From Candidatus Kapaibacterium sp. (lineage in GTDB: Bacteria; Bacteroidota; Ignavibacteria; Palsa-1295), in contig JANWLI010000150.1 in the NCBI GenBank assembly GCA_025450975.1, positions 1 through 20,196 on the forward strand: a DNA stretch of 20,196 bases. Reading direction: 5' to 3'. Position numbers and translations under genes: made by a program. This document shows positions 7,475-15,782 of the stretch, in pieces (the first letter of the stretch is position 1; each line of letters opens with the position of its first letter). The notes under the pieces are model-generated. The model searched no databases. It was given only the letters and a program-made list of their open reading frames with translations, and had not been told where the DNA came from.

Positions 7475-8757
7475 TGTGGTTGCGACTCCTCATCTTAATT
7501 CTTATAAGTGTTTCCGTTGTTCGGGCACAGATTCCTGCGAAAGACTATTCGATAGAGATGCTTGCCGGCTGGACGGTCATGGTAAGTCCGGAATTACTCA
7601 ATGAAGATAAGCAGGAAGCTGATAGTGCACTCTCACACTTACTGATCGAACTCATCGAGATCGAAGAAGTACTTCCCGACGATGCGATCGCACAACTGAA
7701 AGGAATGCCGATCTGGCTGGAGTATAAGACCAGCAATAAGGTACCGATCCAATTTCACCATTCGAAAGAATGGCTACAAAGGAATAAGTATATCCCGGAA
7801 AAGGTCAATTCAGTAGAAATTGTAGCCGATGAATATATCGATGTCCAGTATAGCGACGAATTTCGGTTAATGTCGACGATGATAGGGAGTTATTATCGTC
7901 GCGTTGTTGGCGATTCGAATGCGATCGTCCGTTATGCGTATGAAAATGCCAGGGTTCTACCGATATACAATGACGAGCATTGGGGCATCAAACTCAAAGA
8001 CGCTGAAGAGTATTTTGTTGTTGCATCGCGTGCGTTCTATACCTCGAACTGGGCAGAGCCTGTCGACCGCGAAAATCTTCGCGAGGTCGATTCGGTCGGC
8101 TATGAGATGGTACGCGTACTTTGGAAGGATGGTGGGAAGGTCTATGCATTACCCGCAGAACACCGCTATGTTGAGACGGAAGTCCTTGGATGGAAACTTG
8201 CCGTCGATACGCAGCTTATCGATCGGGACACCTCCTTACTCAAGACAGCGCTTGCCTTGATCGGTAAAGAGCTTAACGAGATCAATTATAATATTCCCGC
8301 TTCTGCGCTAAAGGTAATACGCGAAGCAAAGATCTATGTTGTGAAGTTCGAAGGAGGTTCACATTCCGGAAGGTACTGGCCAAAAGCGAATACAGGCAGC
8401 AGAAGCCCCACCATCAAACGTCGCTCAGGAAATCTGGAAGTGATCGCCGGCCGGTATATCGATGCAATCCGGATCCGTCGGAAAAGTCTGTTGCTGCATG
8501 AACTTGCACATGCGTATCACGATCGGCTTGCAAGTGCTGAGCATAAACTGATCTATCAAACCTATGACCGCGCCATGAGTGAAGGATTATACCGTGGCCG
8601 CTATGCACGGACAAATTCGCATGAGTATTTTGCCGAACTTACGACCATGTACTTTGGAAAGAATACGTACTTTCCGGTCGACCGCTTCGACCTCCGCGGT
8701 TACGACCCAAAAGGCTACCGCATGATCGAGAATCTGTGGGGAGTGGAGGCAAAATAA
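7474..8757 (+). CDS. Exported gluzincin-like metallopeptidase with degenerate N-terminal duplicate
   Basis: This 427-residue protein has a signal peptide (MWLRLLILILISVSVVRAQ). The C-terminal domain carries LLLHELAHAYHDRL with H342, E343 and H346, then SHEYFAELTTMYFG with E384 and E388, and ends DPKGYRMIENLWG. That arrangement recalls anthrax lethal-factor-like (ATLF-type) peptidases found in bacterial and planctomycete genomes. The N-terminal half repeats the plan: AGWTVMVSPELL / LGWKLAVDTQLI, KGMPIWLEY / REAKIYVVK, SVEIVADEYID / NLEVIAGRYID, EEYFVVASRAFY / HEYFAELTTMYF. The zinc motif there reads STMIG, with the ligand positions replaced by S134, T135 and G138. The protein thus seems to be a dead domain plus an active one. 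Start and ribosome site overlap the preceding 81-residue gene. The substrate is unknown. Confidence 0.83.
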   Translation: MWLRLLILILISVSVVRAQIPAKDYSIEMLAGWTVMVSPELLNEDKQEADSALSHLLIELIEIEEVLPDDAIAQLKGMPIWLEYKTSNKVPIQFHHSKEWLQRNKYIPEKVNSVEIVADEYIDVQYSDEFRLMSTMIGSYYRRVVGDSNAIVRYAYENARVLPIYNDEHWGIKLKDAEEYFVVASRAFYTSNWAEPVDRENLREVDSVGYEMVRVLWKDGGKVYALPAEHRYVETEVLGWKLAVDTQLIDRDTSLLKTALALIGKELNEINYNIPASALKVIREAKIYVVKFEGGSHSGRYWPKANTGSRSPTIKRRSGNLEVIAGRYIDAIRIRRKSLLLHELAHAYHDRLASAEHKLIYQTYDRAMSEGLYRGRYARTNSHEYFAELTTMYFGKNTYFPVDRFDLRGYDPKGYRMIENLWGVEAK

Positions 8758-8782
8758 AAAGGCGCTAAAGAGCGCCTTAATA
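8755..8782. terminator. Terminator between converging genes (best on the minus strand, for pckA)
   Basis: AAGGCGCT (8759-8766), loop AAAG, AGCGCCTT (8771-8778). On the minus strand the stem is followed by TTTTTATTTT, a good terminator for pckA. On the plus strand it is followed only by AATATT, so it may be weaker for the metallopeptidase gene. Confidence 0.85.
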
Positions 8783-8800
8783 TTCGGAGATTAGTTGTCA

Positions 8801-10387
8801 TTACGCCTTCGGGCCGGCTGCCTTGATCTCAGCGGACGATTCGGACTCGTACTTCTTGAAGTTCTCGACGAACTTCTGTGCGAGTTCTTTGGCGTCGCGG
8901 TCGTAGGCGAACTTGTCGCTCCAGGTATCGCGCGGATTGAGCACTTCGCTCGGAACACCCGGTACTGTCTTCGGAACGTGGAGGCCGAAATGCGGATCGA
9001 CCCAGGTATCGACATGATCGAGTTCGCCGGCAAGTGCTGCGTTGACCATTGCACGGGTATGCGGAAGATGCATGCGTTTGCCGATGCCGTATGGGCCGCC
9101 GGTCCAACCGGTATTGACGAACCAGATGTTCGCGCCATGCTGATCGATCTTCTTACCGAGCAGATCGGCATAGACGTGCGGATGATGCACCATGAACGGC
9201 GCACCGAAGCATGTCGAGAAGTTCGGCTCGGGCTCGGTCACACCGCGTTCCGTCCCGGCAAGCTTTGCCGTGTAACCGGAGATGAAGTGATACATTGCCT
9301 GCTCTTTGGTGAGCTTCGAGATCGGCGGCAGAACGCCGAATGCATCGGCTGTTAGGAACACGATATTCTTCGGATGTCCGCCAACAGACGGGAACACTGC
9401 ATTATCGATATGCTCGAGCGGATACGCAGCGCGCGTATTCTCGGTCTTTGAGCCATCGTTGTAATCCGGTGTGCCATCAGCTGTGAGTACAACGTTTTCA
9501 AGGACTGCGCCGCGGCGGATCGCATTCCAGATCTGCGGCTCGTTCTCTTTCGAAAGTTTAATACACTTTGCATAGCAGCCGCCTTCGAAGTTGAAGACGC
9601 CTGCGTTGCTCCAGCCGTGCTCGTCGTCGCCGATGAGTCTGCGCTGGGGATCGGCAGAGAGTGTCGTCTTGCCGGTGCCGGAAAGTCCGAAGAAGAGCGC
9701 TGTATCGCCTTTGGGTCCGATGTTTGCCGAGCAGTGCATCGGCATGACGCCTTTAAGCGGCAGCAGGTAGTTGAGTGTCGTAAAGATCGACTTCTTCATC
9801 TCGCCGGCATACTGTGTGCCGCCGATAAGAATGAGGCCTTTCTCGATATTGAGAATGATGAAGGTCTCGGAGTTCGTGCCATCTTGCGTCGGATCGGCTT
9901 TGACCGACGGAATATCGATGACGGTGAACTGCGGGCGGTGCTCGGCAAGCTCCGACTGTGACGGACGGATGAACAGATCGCGGCAGAAAAGATTATGCCA
10001 TGCATACTCGTTGATCACGCGCACCGGAAGACGGTAGGTCGGATCTGCGCCTGCGAAAAGATCTGCAACGAAGAGTTCTTTCTCGTTCATCGCAGCTTTC
10101 ATCTTGTTGTAGAGCTTTTCGAAATTCTCCTGGCTGATATCACGGTTAACCGTGCCCCACCATACATTCTTTTCGCTCTCGGAATGGCGGGCGATAAACT
10201 TGTCTTTCGGCGAACGGCCGGTGAACTTACCGGTCTCAACGACAAAGGCTTCGTTGGCGGCGAGCTTGCCTTCACCGCGCGATAGCGCTTCGGCATAGAG
10301 CTCCTCGGTACCGAGGTTAAAATGGATCTTGTTGTGCGATACGCCGTGTTCGGCAAGGATAGATGATAATTGGCTTTCAGTGCTCAT
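8801..10387 (-). CDS. pckA: ATP-dependent phosphoenolpyruvate carboxykinase
   Basis: This 528-residue enzyme has the normal length for the ATP-type family. It converts oxaloacetate and ATP to phosphoenolpyruvate, CO2 and ADP, the first committed step of gluconeogenesis, in the cytoplasm. The PEPCK signature GLSGTGKTTLS (residues 234-244, K240 in the P-loop) and the kinase-2/metal stretch IGDDEHGWSN (252-261) followed by FNFEGGCYAKCI are intact. Other diagnostic parts are FTGRSPKDKF near the N-terminus, YAGEMKKSIFT with its substrate-binding lysine, and the late FSGYTAKLAGTE-like segment (here HFISGYTAKLAGTERG). The start at ATG 10387 follows an AT-rich leader with no Shine-Dalgarno; TATTATTTG just before it is one base longer than the -7 consensus. 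The gene is transcribed alone and ends at a hairpin terminator. Confidence 0.98.
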   Translation of the reverse strand: MSTESQLSSILAEHGVSHNKIHFNLGTEELYAEALSRGEGKLAANEAFVVETGKFTGRSPKDKFIARHSESEKNVWWGTVNRDISQENFEKLYNKMKAAMNEKELFVADLFAGADPTYRLPVRVINEYAWHNLFCRDLFIRPSQSELAEHRPQFTVIDIPSVKADPTQDGTNSETFIILNIEKGLILIGGTQYAGEMKKSIFTTLNYLLPLKGVMPMHCSANIGPKGDTALFFGLSGTGKTTLSADPQRRLIGDDEHGWSNAGVFNFEGGCYAKCIKLSKENEPQIWNAIRRGAVLENVVLTADGTPDYNDGSKTENTRAAYPLEHIDNAVFPSVGGHPKNIVFLTADAFGVLPPISKLTKEQAMYHFISGYTAKLAGTERGVTEPEPNFSTCFGAPFMVHHPHVYADLLGKKIDQHGANIWFVNTGWTGGPYGIGKRMHLPHTRAMVNAALAGELDHVDTWVDPHFGLHVPKTVPGVPSEVLNPRDTWSDKFAYDRDAKELAQKFVENFKKYESESSAEIKAAGPKA

Positions 10388-10532
10388 TTTTCGCTTTTCA
10401 AATAATATCAGAGCGGGTTATAACATTGCGGTAATAATTCTTGCTCCGTAAATCTTACTTCTCCCATAAAACTCGAAAACGCGATGTTTTTACGGGTTGA
10501 TGAAAGTGCCGTTTTCTCACTAATTATAATAA

Positions 10533-10588
10533 TTCTAAGCAGTTACATCTCATGCCCGCCATTACTGCAGTGCAGCGCTTGCTTAGAA
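10533..10588. repeat. Inverted repeat across the end of the outer-membrane barrel gene
   Basis: TTCTAAGCA (10533-10541) and TGCTTAGAA (10580-10588) are perfect 9-bp inverted copies 38 bp apart; the right copy includes the stop codon of the barrel gene. On the minus strand the far arm is followed by TTATTATAATTA. It may be a weak terminator or cruciform at the end of the long operon, or chance. Confidence 0.3.
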
Positions 10589-12409
10589 CCTGCCGCGAAT
10601 GCCGGCGAGAATGCTGCGCGGATGCTCGTTGTAGCCCGTCCAGAAATCGCCGGCGGCGTTGAAGATGTTCTCGATCCGTCCGAAGAGGCTGATATTCTCC
10701 GAGAGTCCGAACGATGCTTCGCCGTTGAGAAGCGAGATGCTCTTATCGGGTCGTGCAAGGTGAATAAATTCTACGACGGGCGTGAATGTCGGGGCGAGCG
10801 CCTTCATCCGATAGGTGATCGATGCGTTCATCGTCGGTGCGAACGGCATGCTACGCTCTTCGTTGGAGATCGTTGCCGATGCGAAGATGACCGATGCGTT
10901 AAGCTCATCGCCTTTAAAGAGCAGGAACGTCGCCTTCGCCTCAGCTTCAAATCTGCGGGTATCTTTCGGTGTTGCAGCGAATGCTCTTGCCCCAGCCGTA
11001 GTATCGGGCAGCATCTCGAAGACCGGTTCGTCTTCGCTCATGATGTAGCGTACCTCCACACCCAGGCGCTCGACGAGCGACACAGTATACTCAATGTTCG
11101 CAGCAATGCGCAGTGGTTCGAGGACGACTCTGCGCGGATCGCCGGTGCCGAACATTGAGTCGGCCAGTATCGGTGAGTAGAACAAGTTTGTCTTTGTCAG
11201 ATCGGCAAGCGTCGAAAGCCGGTAGGTTCGTGCAACAGAGGCGGAAAGCACGAGGAATGGGTTTTGCTGCCAGCGCAGGAATGCATGTGGAGAAAATCCA
11301 CCGCCGGAGCGGACCACATCGTTGGTGAACGCATACGCAAGACCGCCGCCGATCTTGAAGTTATCTTCGGTGACGAATCCGAATGTTGCGCCGAGCATAG
11401 CCAGCGATGCCGAAGATCGTGGTGTTACGTCGATCTCATCGGCAGCGCGGAAGCTGGCATTGAAGCCATAGAGGTACGGACGCTCTTCATGTGCAAGATC
11501 AAGGGATAGCTCAGTGGTCGTTTCACCAAGCGTGCCCATCACTTCGTCGGAAAGGAAGTTTACTCTTCCATCGGTTGCAAGCCGCAGCTCGGCGAGTTCA
11601 CCGACACGATAGGAAGCGCCAAGTTGAGTATTTGACAGCGTATGATTCCCACTATAGACGAGCGCTGGCATAAGCCGGTCCGTACGGGCATGCGAGAGGT
11701 CGAGGTGCAGTTGCGGGATTAATACGTCCGGCCGTTGATCGGGCACAGAAAAGAAATGCTCGTAGCTCGCGCCAAGGAAAAAGAGGTTGCGCACCGCATG
11801 AGCATCATCGAGATTGCTTTGTAAGGCGACTTCCGCTCTGAGGTTCTTGATCGGATACGCGATGGCACTGATCGACGGCAATGAAACGGTACCGGCTCCT
11901 GCATTAAACAGCAGCCACGTCGGCTTTTCCTGCGCGATCGGACGCGTGAGAGGCAGCGATTCGTTTGCTGTCAGGCGCTCGCGTTCGACAGTTTCCATTT
12001 TTTGGGGGAGTGTCGAGTCGAATGGAATTGTGCGACGACGCGTGTCAATGAGAATCGAGAGCGGAAATACGAATCGCGGTCCGGCGGCAGTAAGTCTATA
12101 CTCTGGCAATTCGGCGATGTGTTCGTCGAGCCATTCTTTATGCGAGATGGAGACGGCCGAGTCGACCATGATGATGGCTGAATCCTGGACCATCGTCGAG
12201 TCGAGCTCCTGCAGTGATGTGTTGCGGATGCTTTCAGCGATGCGTGTTTTTGCTTTGAGGGTATCGCTGAAGGTCATGATGCGGCCTGACGATCCCTTGC
12301 GGAGTTTCATCTCACGCTCAAGCGAGGGCGGGAGGCGGCGTGTGCCGTTCTGCGCGAGCAGTTCGCCGCCAACAAGAAGAAGTGCTATGATCGCAGTTAA
12401 GTATCTCAT
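10583..12409 (-). CDS. Outer-membrane beta-barrel protein resembling a plug-less TonB-dependent receptor
   Basis: This 608-residue protein has a signal peptide (MRYLTAIIALLLVGGELLAQ). Residues about 20-165 are polar and not strand-like, with no TonB box or plug domain recognised. From about residue 170 the sequence alternates hydrophobic and polar residues with turns, as in outer-membrane barrels (for example LRAEVALQSNLDD, LGASYEHFF, FKIGGGLAYAF, LGVEVRYIMSED). The C-terminus, SLFGRIENIFNAAGDFWTGYNEHPRSILAGIRGRF, matches the last strands of TonB-dependent receptors, including the terminal phenylalanine. ATG 12409 overlaps the stop of the TPR gene as ATGA, and AAGGGG just upstream is a usable ribosome site, so the two are translationally coupled. 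A role as porin, exporter or assembly partner of the TPR protein is inference. Confidence 0.82.
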   Translation of the reverse strand: MRYLTAIIALLLVGGELLAQNGTRRLPPSLEREMKLRKGSSGRIMTFSDTLKAKTRIAESIRNTSLQELDSTMVQDSAIIMVDSAVSISHKEWLDEHIAELPEYRLTAAGPRFVFPLSILIDTRRRTIPFDSTLPQKMETVERERLTANESLPLTRPIAQEKPTWLLFNAGAGTVSLPSISAIAYPIKNLRAEVALQSNLDDAHAVRNLFFLGASYEHFFSVPDQRPDVLIPQLHLDLSHARTDRLMPALVYSGNHTLSNTQLGASYRVGELAELRLATDGRVNFLSDEVMGTLGETTTELSLDLAHEERPYLYGFNASFRAADEIDVTPRSSASLAMLGATFGFVTEDNFKIGGGLAYAFTNDVVRSGGGFSPHAFLRWQQNPFLVLSASVARTYRLSTLADLTKTNLFYSPILADSMFGTGDPRRVVLEPLRIAANIEYTVSLVERLGVEVRYIMSEDEPVFEMLPDTTAGARAFAATPKDTRRFEAEAKATFLLFKGDELNASVIFASATISNEERSMPFAPTMNASITYRMKALAPTFTPVVEFIHLARPDKSISLLNGEASFGLSENISLFGRIENIFNAAGDFWTGYNEHPRSILAGIRGRF

Positions 12410-15400
12410 CGTTTCCCCTTCTTCTTTTTCGGTGAGATCTTCTCGATCAACTGTTCTGCCTGTAAACGGTATTGTCTGGAGAGGCCGCGCTTAGCGAGTA
12501 ATTCCTGTGCTACGATGCGGGTACTCCGCTTATCGCCGAGCGCATAGTGCATCTCTGCCGAGCCTGCAAGCGATCGGCCGAGTTGGTCGTTCGTGATCGT
12601 GTTCTCCTTACGGGCCTTGTCATATTCGGTTAATGCTTTCTTCCACTGCCCCTGCTTCCGGTGCATGCTTGCAAGCTTCAGTCGTGCTTCGCCTCCGGCT
12701 CGTTCGCCTTTACGCGCAGTTGCAATGGTTTCGAGACGAGACACTGCCTCGGATGTGCGATCGTTTTCGAGAAGGATCTCTACAACTTCAAGCTGCGCAT
12801 TCGTCCCGGCAGATGTTTCGATGAGGTAGCGTGAGGTCAGATCGGAGTAAATTTTGATCGCCGAATCGGGCAGCGTAAGTGTATTGCGAACAAAGGCGCC
12901 ATACTCAGCCATGGCGAGTGGCGCCGCATCGCTTGAATAAAATTTCCAATCGTAGGCTTGCGTGTAGAAGCGGGCAGCTGCATCGTTATTCTGGCGCTTG
13001 ACTTCAGTGCGCGCTAATTGTAAATATGAGTACGGAGCCGCATCCGATTCCGGATATGTTGCGATCACATATTGGTATTGCGAGACACTGTTATCCAGAT
13101 CGCCGGCTGCGCCATACGCTTTGCCGAGTGTATAGTTCGCATTTGGGATAAACGGGTCTTGAGGGAAATCAGCAATGAACGTCTTCATTGTCGTCACAGC
13201 GCTTTGTGGCTTTGCCGATTCGAGCTGAAGTTCTGCCTTGCGAATCGTTAATCGTGAGCGCGTGGTTGCCGAGATCTCTTTGCCATCAAGATAGCGGTTG
13301 ATGATCTCAAGGGCATCGTCAAACTTCTTCGTGCGTGCAAGGAGTTCGATCGCATTGAAGAGCGACGGTTCAAATTCCTCCGAGCCGGCATAGGTAGTAA
13401 GGATGCGTCTATATGTTTGCAGGCCTGCTGCGTCGTTGCCGTTGCGCTCATGTTCTTCTGCCAGCAGTAAGGCTCCTTTCGAAGCGAATGGAGACGCAGG
13501 AAAATCCTTCTCCAGTTGCGTAATGGCATTGCGTGCGCGGTCATCAAGTTTGATCGCATAAGCCGCTAATGCAAGGTTGTAGTAGGCACGGTCGAGCAGG
13601 TCCGAGGTTGGGAGCTTGGTAATGATATGGTTGAATGCGTTGATCGCTGAACGCGAGCTATCGCTTTTGAGTCGCGAAACACCAAGCTGATACATAGCCC
13701 GCGATTCGAGGAAGACATTGAAGGTCGGCCTGTCGACAGCTTTGTTGTAGATCGCAAGTGCCTGCGGGAGATTACCAAGTGCGTACAGCGCATCGCCCTG
13801 ACGTGAGAGGGCATCATACGCATAACGTGTGATCGTATCTTTCTTGACGACGTCTGCAAATGCAGTTGCTGCTCGTTGAAATGCTCCCTGGCGCAGCAGT
13901 GTCCAGGCATACGTATACTGTGCATCGATAAAGCGTTCGGAGTTGGGATACTCACGTAGTAGCCGGTCGAACGTTTGACTTGCAGGTTGCATGCTGTCGG
14001 CTCGGTAATACGCTCGGCCGAGCCAGAAGAGTGCTTCGTCGTTTGCGATCGTATTCTGGTCGGCGTGTTGGAGATATGTCTCTAACGCTGAAGAAGCACG
14101 ATGCCACGAACCGAGCGGGATAAGTGAAAGGCCAAGTTCAAGCTGCGCGCGGGAGCGAAGTGCAACATCGGTTTCGGGAAGATGCTGCAGTGCAAACTCC
14201 AGATACTCGGCCGCACGTGCATAACTTGCACGACGATAGTAAATATCACCAAGGAGCAGTGAGGCGTAAGCGCCGATTGCCGTGCGCCGCATCGCGAGCG
14301 GCTCAAGGAGCACTTCGGCCTGATACATGCGTGAGTTCTGGAATTCGACGAGGGCCTGATAGAAACTCGAACGCTCCGAATACACAATATTCTTATTCTG
14401 CGAAAGTTCGCTGAGCAGCTTCAATGCCTTCTGTGACTGTCCCGCTCGCGCGTAGGCAATGCCGGCATAGTAACGGGCACGTGGAGGGAAGTCGTTAAAG
14501 TAGAGTTGCTGCAGCTGCATGTCGAGCAGGTTCATCTGTGTTATCGGCTGCTCGTCGCCGGTTGGCAGGATGTCTTCGTAGAAGGGGTCTGCGTAACGGC
14601 GTGATGTACGTGCCGAAGGTTGTGCTGTTATACGCTGCGCCGAATCGCGCAGGGCGATGGCGAAGAAGAGGTCGGCGCTTTTTGCGTACTCTGCCTTGCG
14701 GAAGTATGTCCAGGCTTTTTCGAATTCGAGGCCGTCGCGATAGTATGCACGCTCGCCGGTAACGAAGCCAGAGTCTTTCGTCGTGGCGATATATTGAATG
14801 CCACGATCAAACGCAGCAATAGCTGCGTCAAAACGTTTTTGTTCGGTGAACGTACTGCCTTCGATGAGTGCGATGCGCGCAGGCGTTGATGCCAGGACAA
14901 ACAGCTTCTCATTCTCTTTGCCCGGCGGCATTTCAAATTCGAAGTACCAAGCCGAAGGATCCTGATTGCCGGAAAGCACTTCCTGAAATGGCGAGGAGAT
15001 CACATCGCCGACAACAGGCGACGAAGTCGTTCTCGCAGCAAAGATCTTCTTGCTGCGTTCAAGCTCGGTAAGTGCGCTGTCGAGCCGTGCCATGCGGTAG
15101 AGCAGCGCTGCTCTGCGGAGCGAGGCTTCGAGCGCCAGCGGATTGTTCGGCGTCGTTGCCAAATTTTCATAGGCAGCCAATGTCGTCTCATAATTACCGA
15201 GGCGGTCGCCGATCTCGGCAATGCGGAGTAGTGCGAGTTGGCGGATCTCGCCTTTGTAGCTTGTGCCGATGGCCTTATCATAATGGAAGAGGGCCTGCCC
15301 GAACTCCGAGTGCAACCTTGCACATTCGCCGCGCCAGAAGTAGAGCTCGGTGCGAAGCTCGGCCTGGCGGATGAAGGCCTGATCTTCTATCGCATTGAGG

Positions 15401-15717
15401 TAGCTGCAGGCGACGACGAGCTTCTCGGCATTGAGCTTGGGGTCGGATAAGATCTCCAGAGCGAGCAGGAATTTCGAGCTGGCATCGACGAACGAGTTTT
15501 CCTGCCATTTTTCCATGGCTGCGACGAGGATATTCTGTGCGCGATGCGAGCGGCCTTGCACATAGTCTGAAAGCGATGCGTAGAGCGGACTCGTCGTTCT
15601 CGGAGAAATGAGAACACGGTTGACCGCAACGCCGAGCGTATCCTGCGCTGAGAGGATTCGGCAACAAACGAGTAAACAGAGTATGAGGAGGCGTCGATGA
15701 AGCTTTGTCGGCGTCAA
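12406..15717 (-). CDS. Large exported TPR-repeat protein
   Basis: This 1103-residue protein starts at TTG 15717. The frame is open to a TTG at 15753, but the later start begins directly with a signal peptide (MTPTKLHRRLLILCLLVCC ... SAQ) and leaves room for the promoter at 15751-15782. Almost all the rest is tetratricopeptide helix pairs, e.g. LLGDIYYRRASYARAAEYLEFAL, LFWLGRAYYRADSMQPASQTFDRLLREYP, LSRQGDALYALGNLPQALAIYNKAV and YTLGKAYGAAGDLDNSVSQYQYVIATYPES. Many repeats have the P-x-S ending of YfiO/CpoB-like TPRs. It is presumably periplasmic and acts as a scaffold. Its basic tail SPKKKKGKR overlaps the ribosome site and start of the barrel gene. Large TPR plus barrel recalls exporters such as AlgK/AlgE or PgaA, but no direct homology is claimed. 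Confidence 0.85.
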   Translation of the reverse strand: MTPTKLHRRLLILCLLVCCRILSAQDTLGVAVNRVLISPRTTSPLYASLSDYVQGRSHRAQNILVAAMEKWQENSFVDASSKFLLALEILSDPKLNAEKLVVACSYLNAIEDQAFIRQAELRTELYFWRGECARLHSEFGQALFHYDKAIGTSYKGEIRQLALLRIAEIGDRLGNYETTLAAYENLATTPNNPLALEASLRRAALLYRMARLDSALTELERSKKIFAARTTSSPVVGDVISSPFQEVLSGNQDPSAWYFEFEMPPGKENEKLFVLASTPARIALIEGSTFTEQKRFDAAIAAFDRGIQYIATTKDSGFVTGERAYYRDGLEFEKAWTYFRKAEYAKSADLFFAIALRDSAQRITAQPSARTSRRYADPFYEDILPTGDEQPITQMNLLDMQLQQLYFNDFPPRARYYAGIAYARAGQSQKALKLLSELSQNKNIVYSERSSFYQALVEFQNSRMYQAEVLLEPLAMRRTAIGAYASLLLGDIYYRRASYARAAEYLEFALQHLPETDVALRSRAQLELGLSLIPLGSWHRASSALETYLQHADQNTIANDEALFWLGRAYYRADSMQPASQTFDRLLREYPNSERFIDAQYTYAWTLLRQGAFQRAATAFADVVKKDTITRYAYDALSRQGDALYALGNLPQALAIYNKAVDRPTFNVFLESRAMYQLGVSRLKSDSSRSAINAFNHIITKLPTSDLLDRAYYNLALAAYAIKLDDRARNAITQLEKDFPASPFASKGALLLAEEHERNGNDAAGLQTYRRILTTYAGSEEFEPSLFNAIELLARTKKFDDALEIINRYLDGKEISATTRSRLTIRKAELQLESAKPQSAVTTMKTFIADFPQDPFIPNANYTLGKAYGAAGDLDNSVSQYQYVIATYPESDAAPYSYLQLARTEVKRQNNDAAARFYTQAYDWKFYSSDAAPLAMAEYGAFVRNTLTLPDSAIKIYSDLTSRYLIETSAGTNAQLEVVEILLENDRTSEAVSRLETIATARKGERAGGEARLKLASMHRKQGQWKKALTEYDKARKENTITNDQLGRSLAGSAEMHYALGDKRSTRIVAQELLAKRGLSRQYRLQAEQLIEKISPKKKKGKR

Positions 15718-15750
15718 AATTTCGTTGTCAGGTACAGTATAAGAGAAACA

Positions 15751-15782
15751 CAAATTTACGGCCTAGGGCCGGAGGTGGGCAA
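15751..15782 (-). promoter_or_regulatory. Bacteroidota-type promoter for the TPR/barrel gene pair
   Basis: On the minus strand TTG (15782-15780), 21 bp, then TAAATTTG (15758-15751) match both halves of the TTG-N17-23-TAnnTTTG consensus. Transcription would begin near 15745, about 28 bp before TTG 15717. The element spans the last codons of the HAD phosphatase gene, so the TPR and barrel genes may be expressed apart from the upstream polysaccharide genes. Confidence 0.6.

Noticed and set aside
8795..9355. A 186-residue open frame on the plus strand
   Set aside because: It is the reverse complement of the pckA coding sequence, whose motifs are unmistakable.
10484..11158. A 224-residue open frame on the plus strand
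   Set aside because: It lies mostly antisense to the outer-membrane barrel gene, is rich in Cys and Arg, and shows no domain. It is a shadow of the real gene.
11814..12494. A 226-residue serine/arginine-rich open frame on the plus strand
   Set aside because: It is antisense to the barrel and TPR genes and has the skewed composition of a shadow frame, with no recognisable motif.
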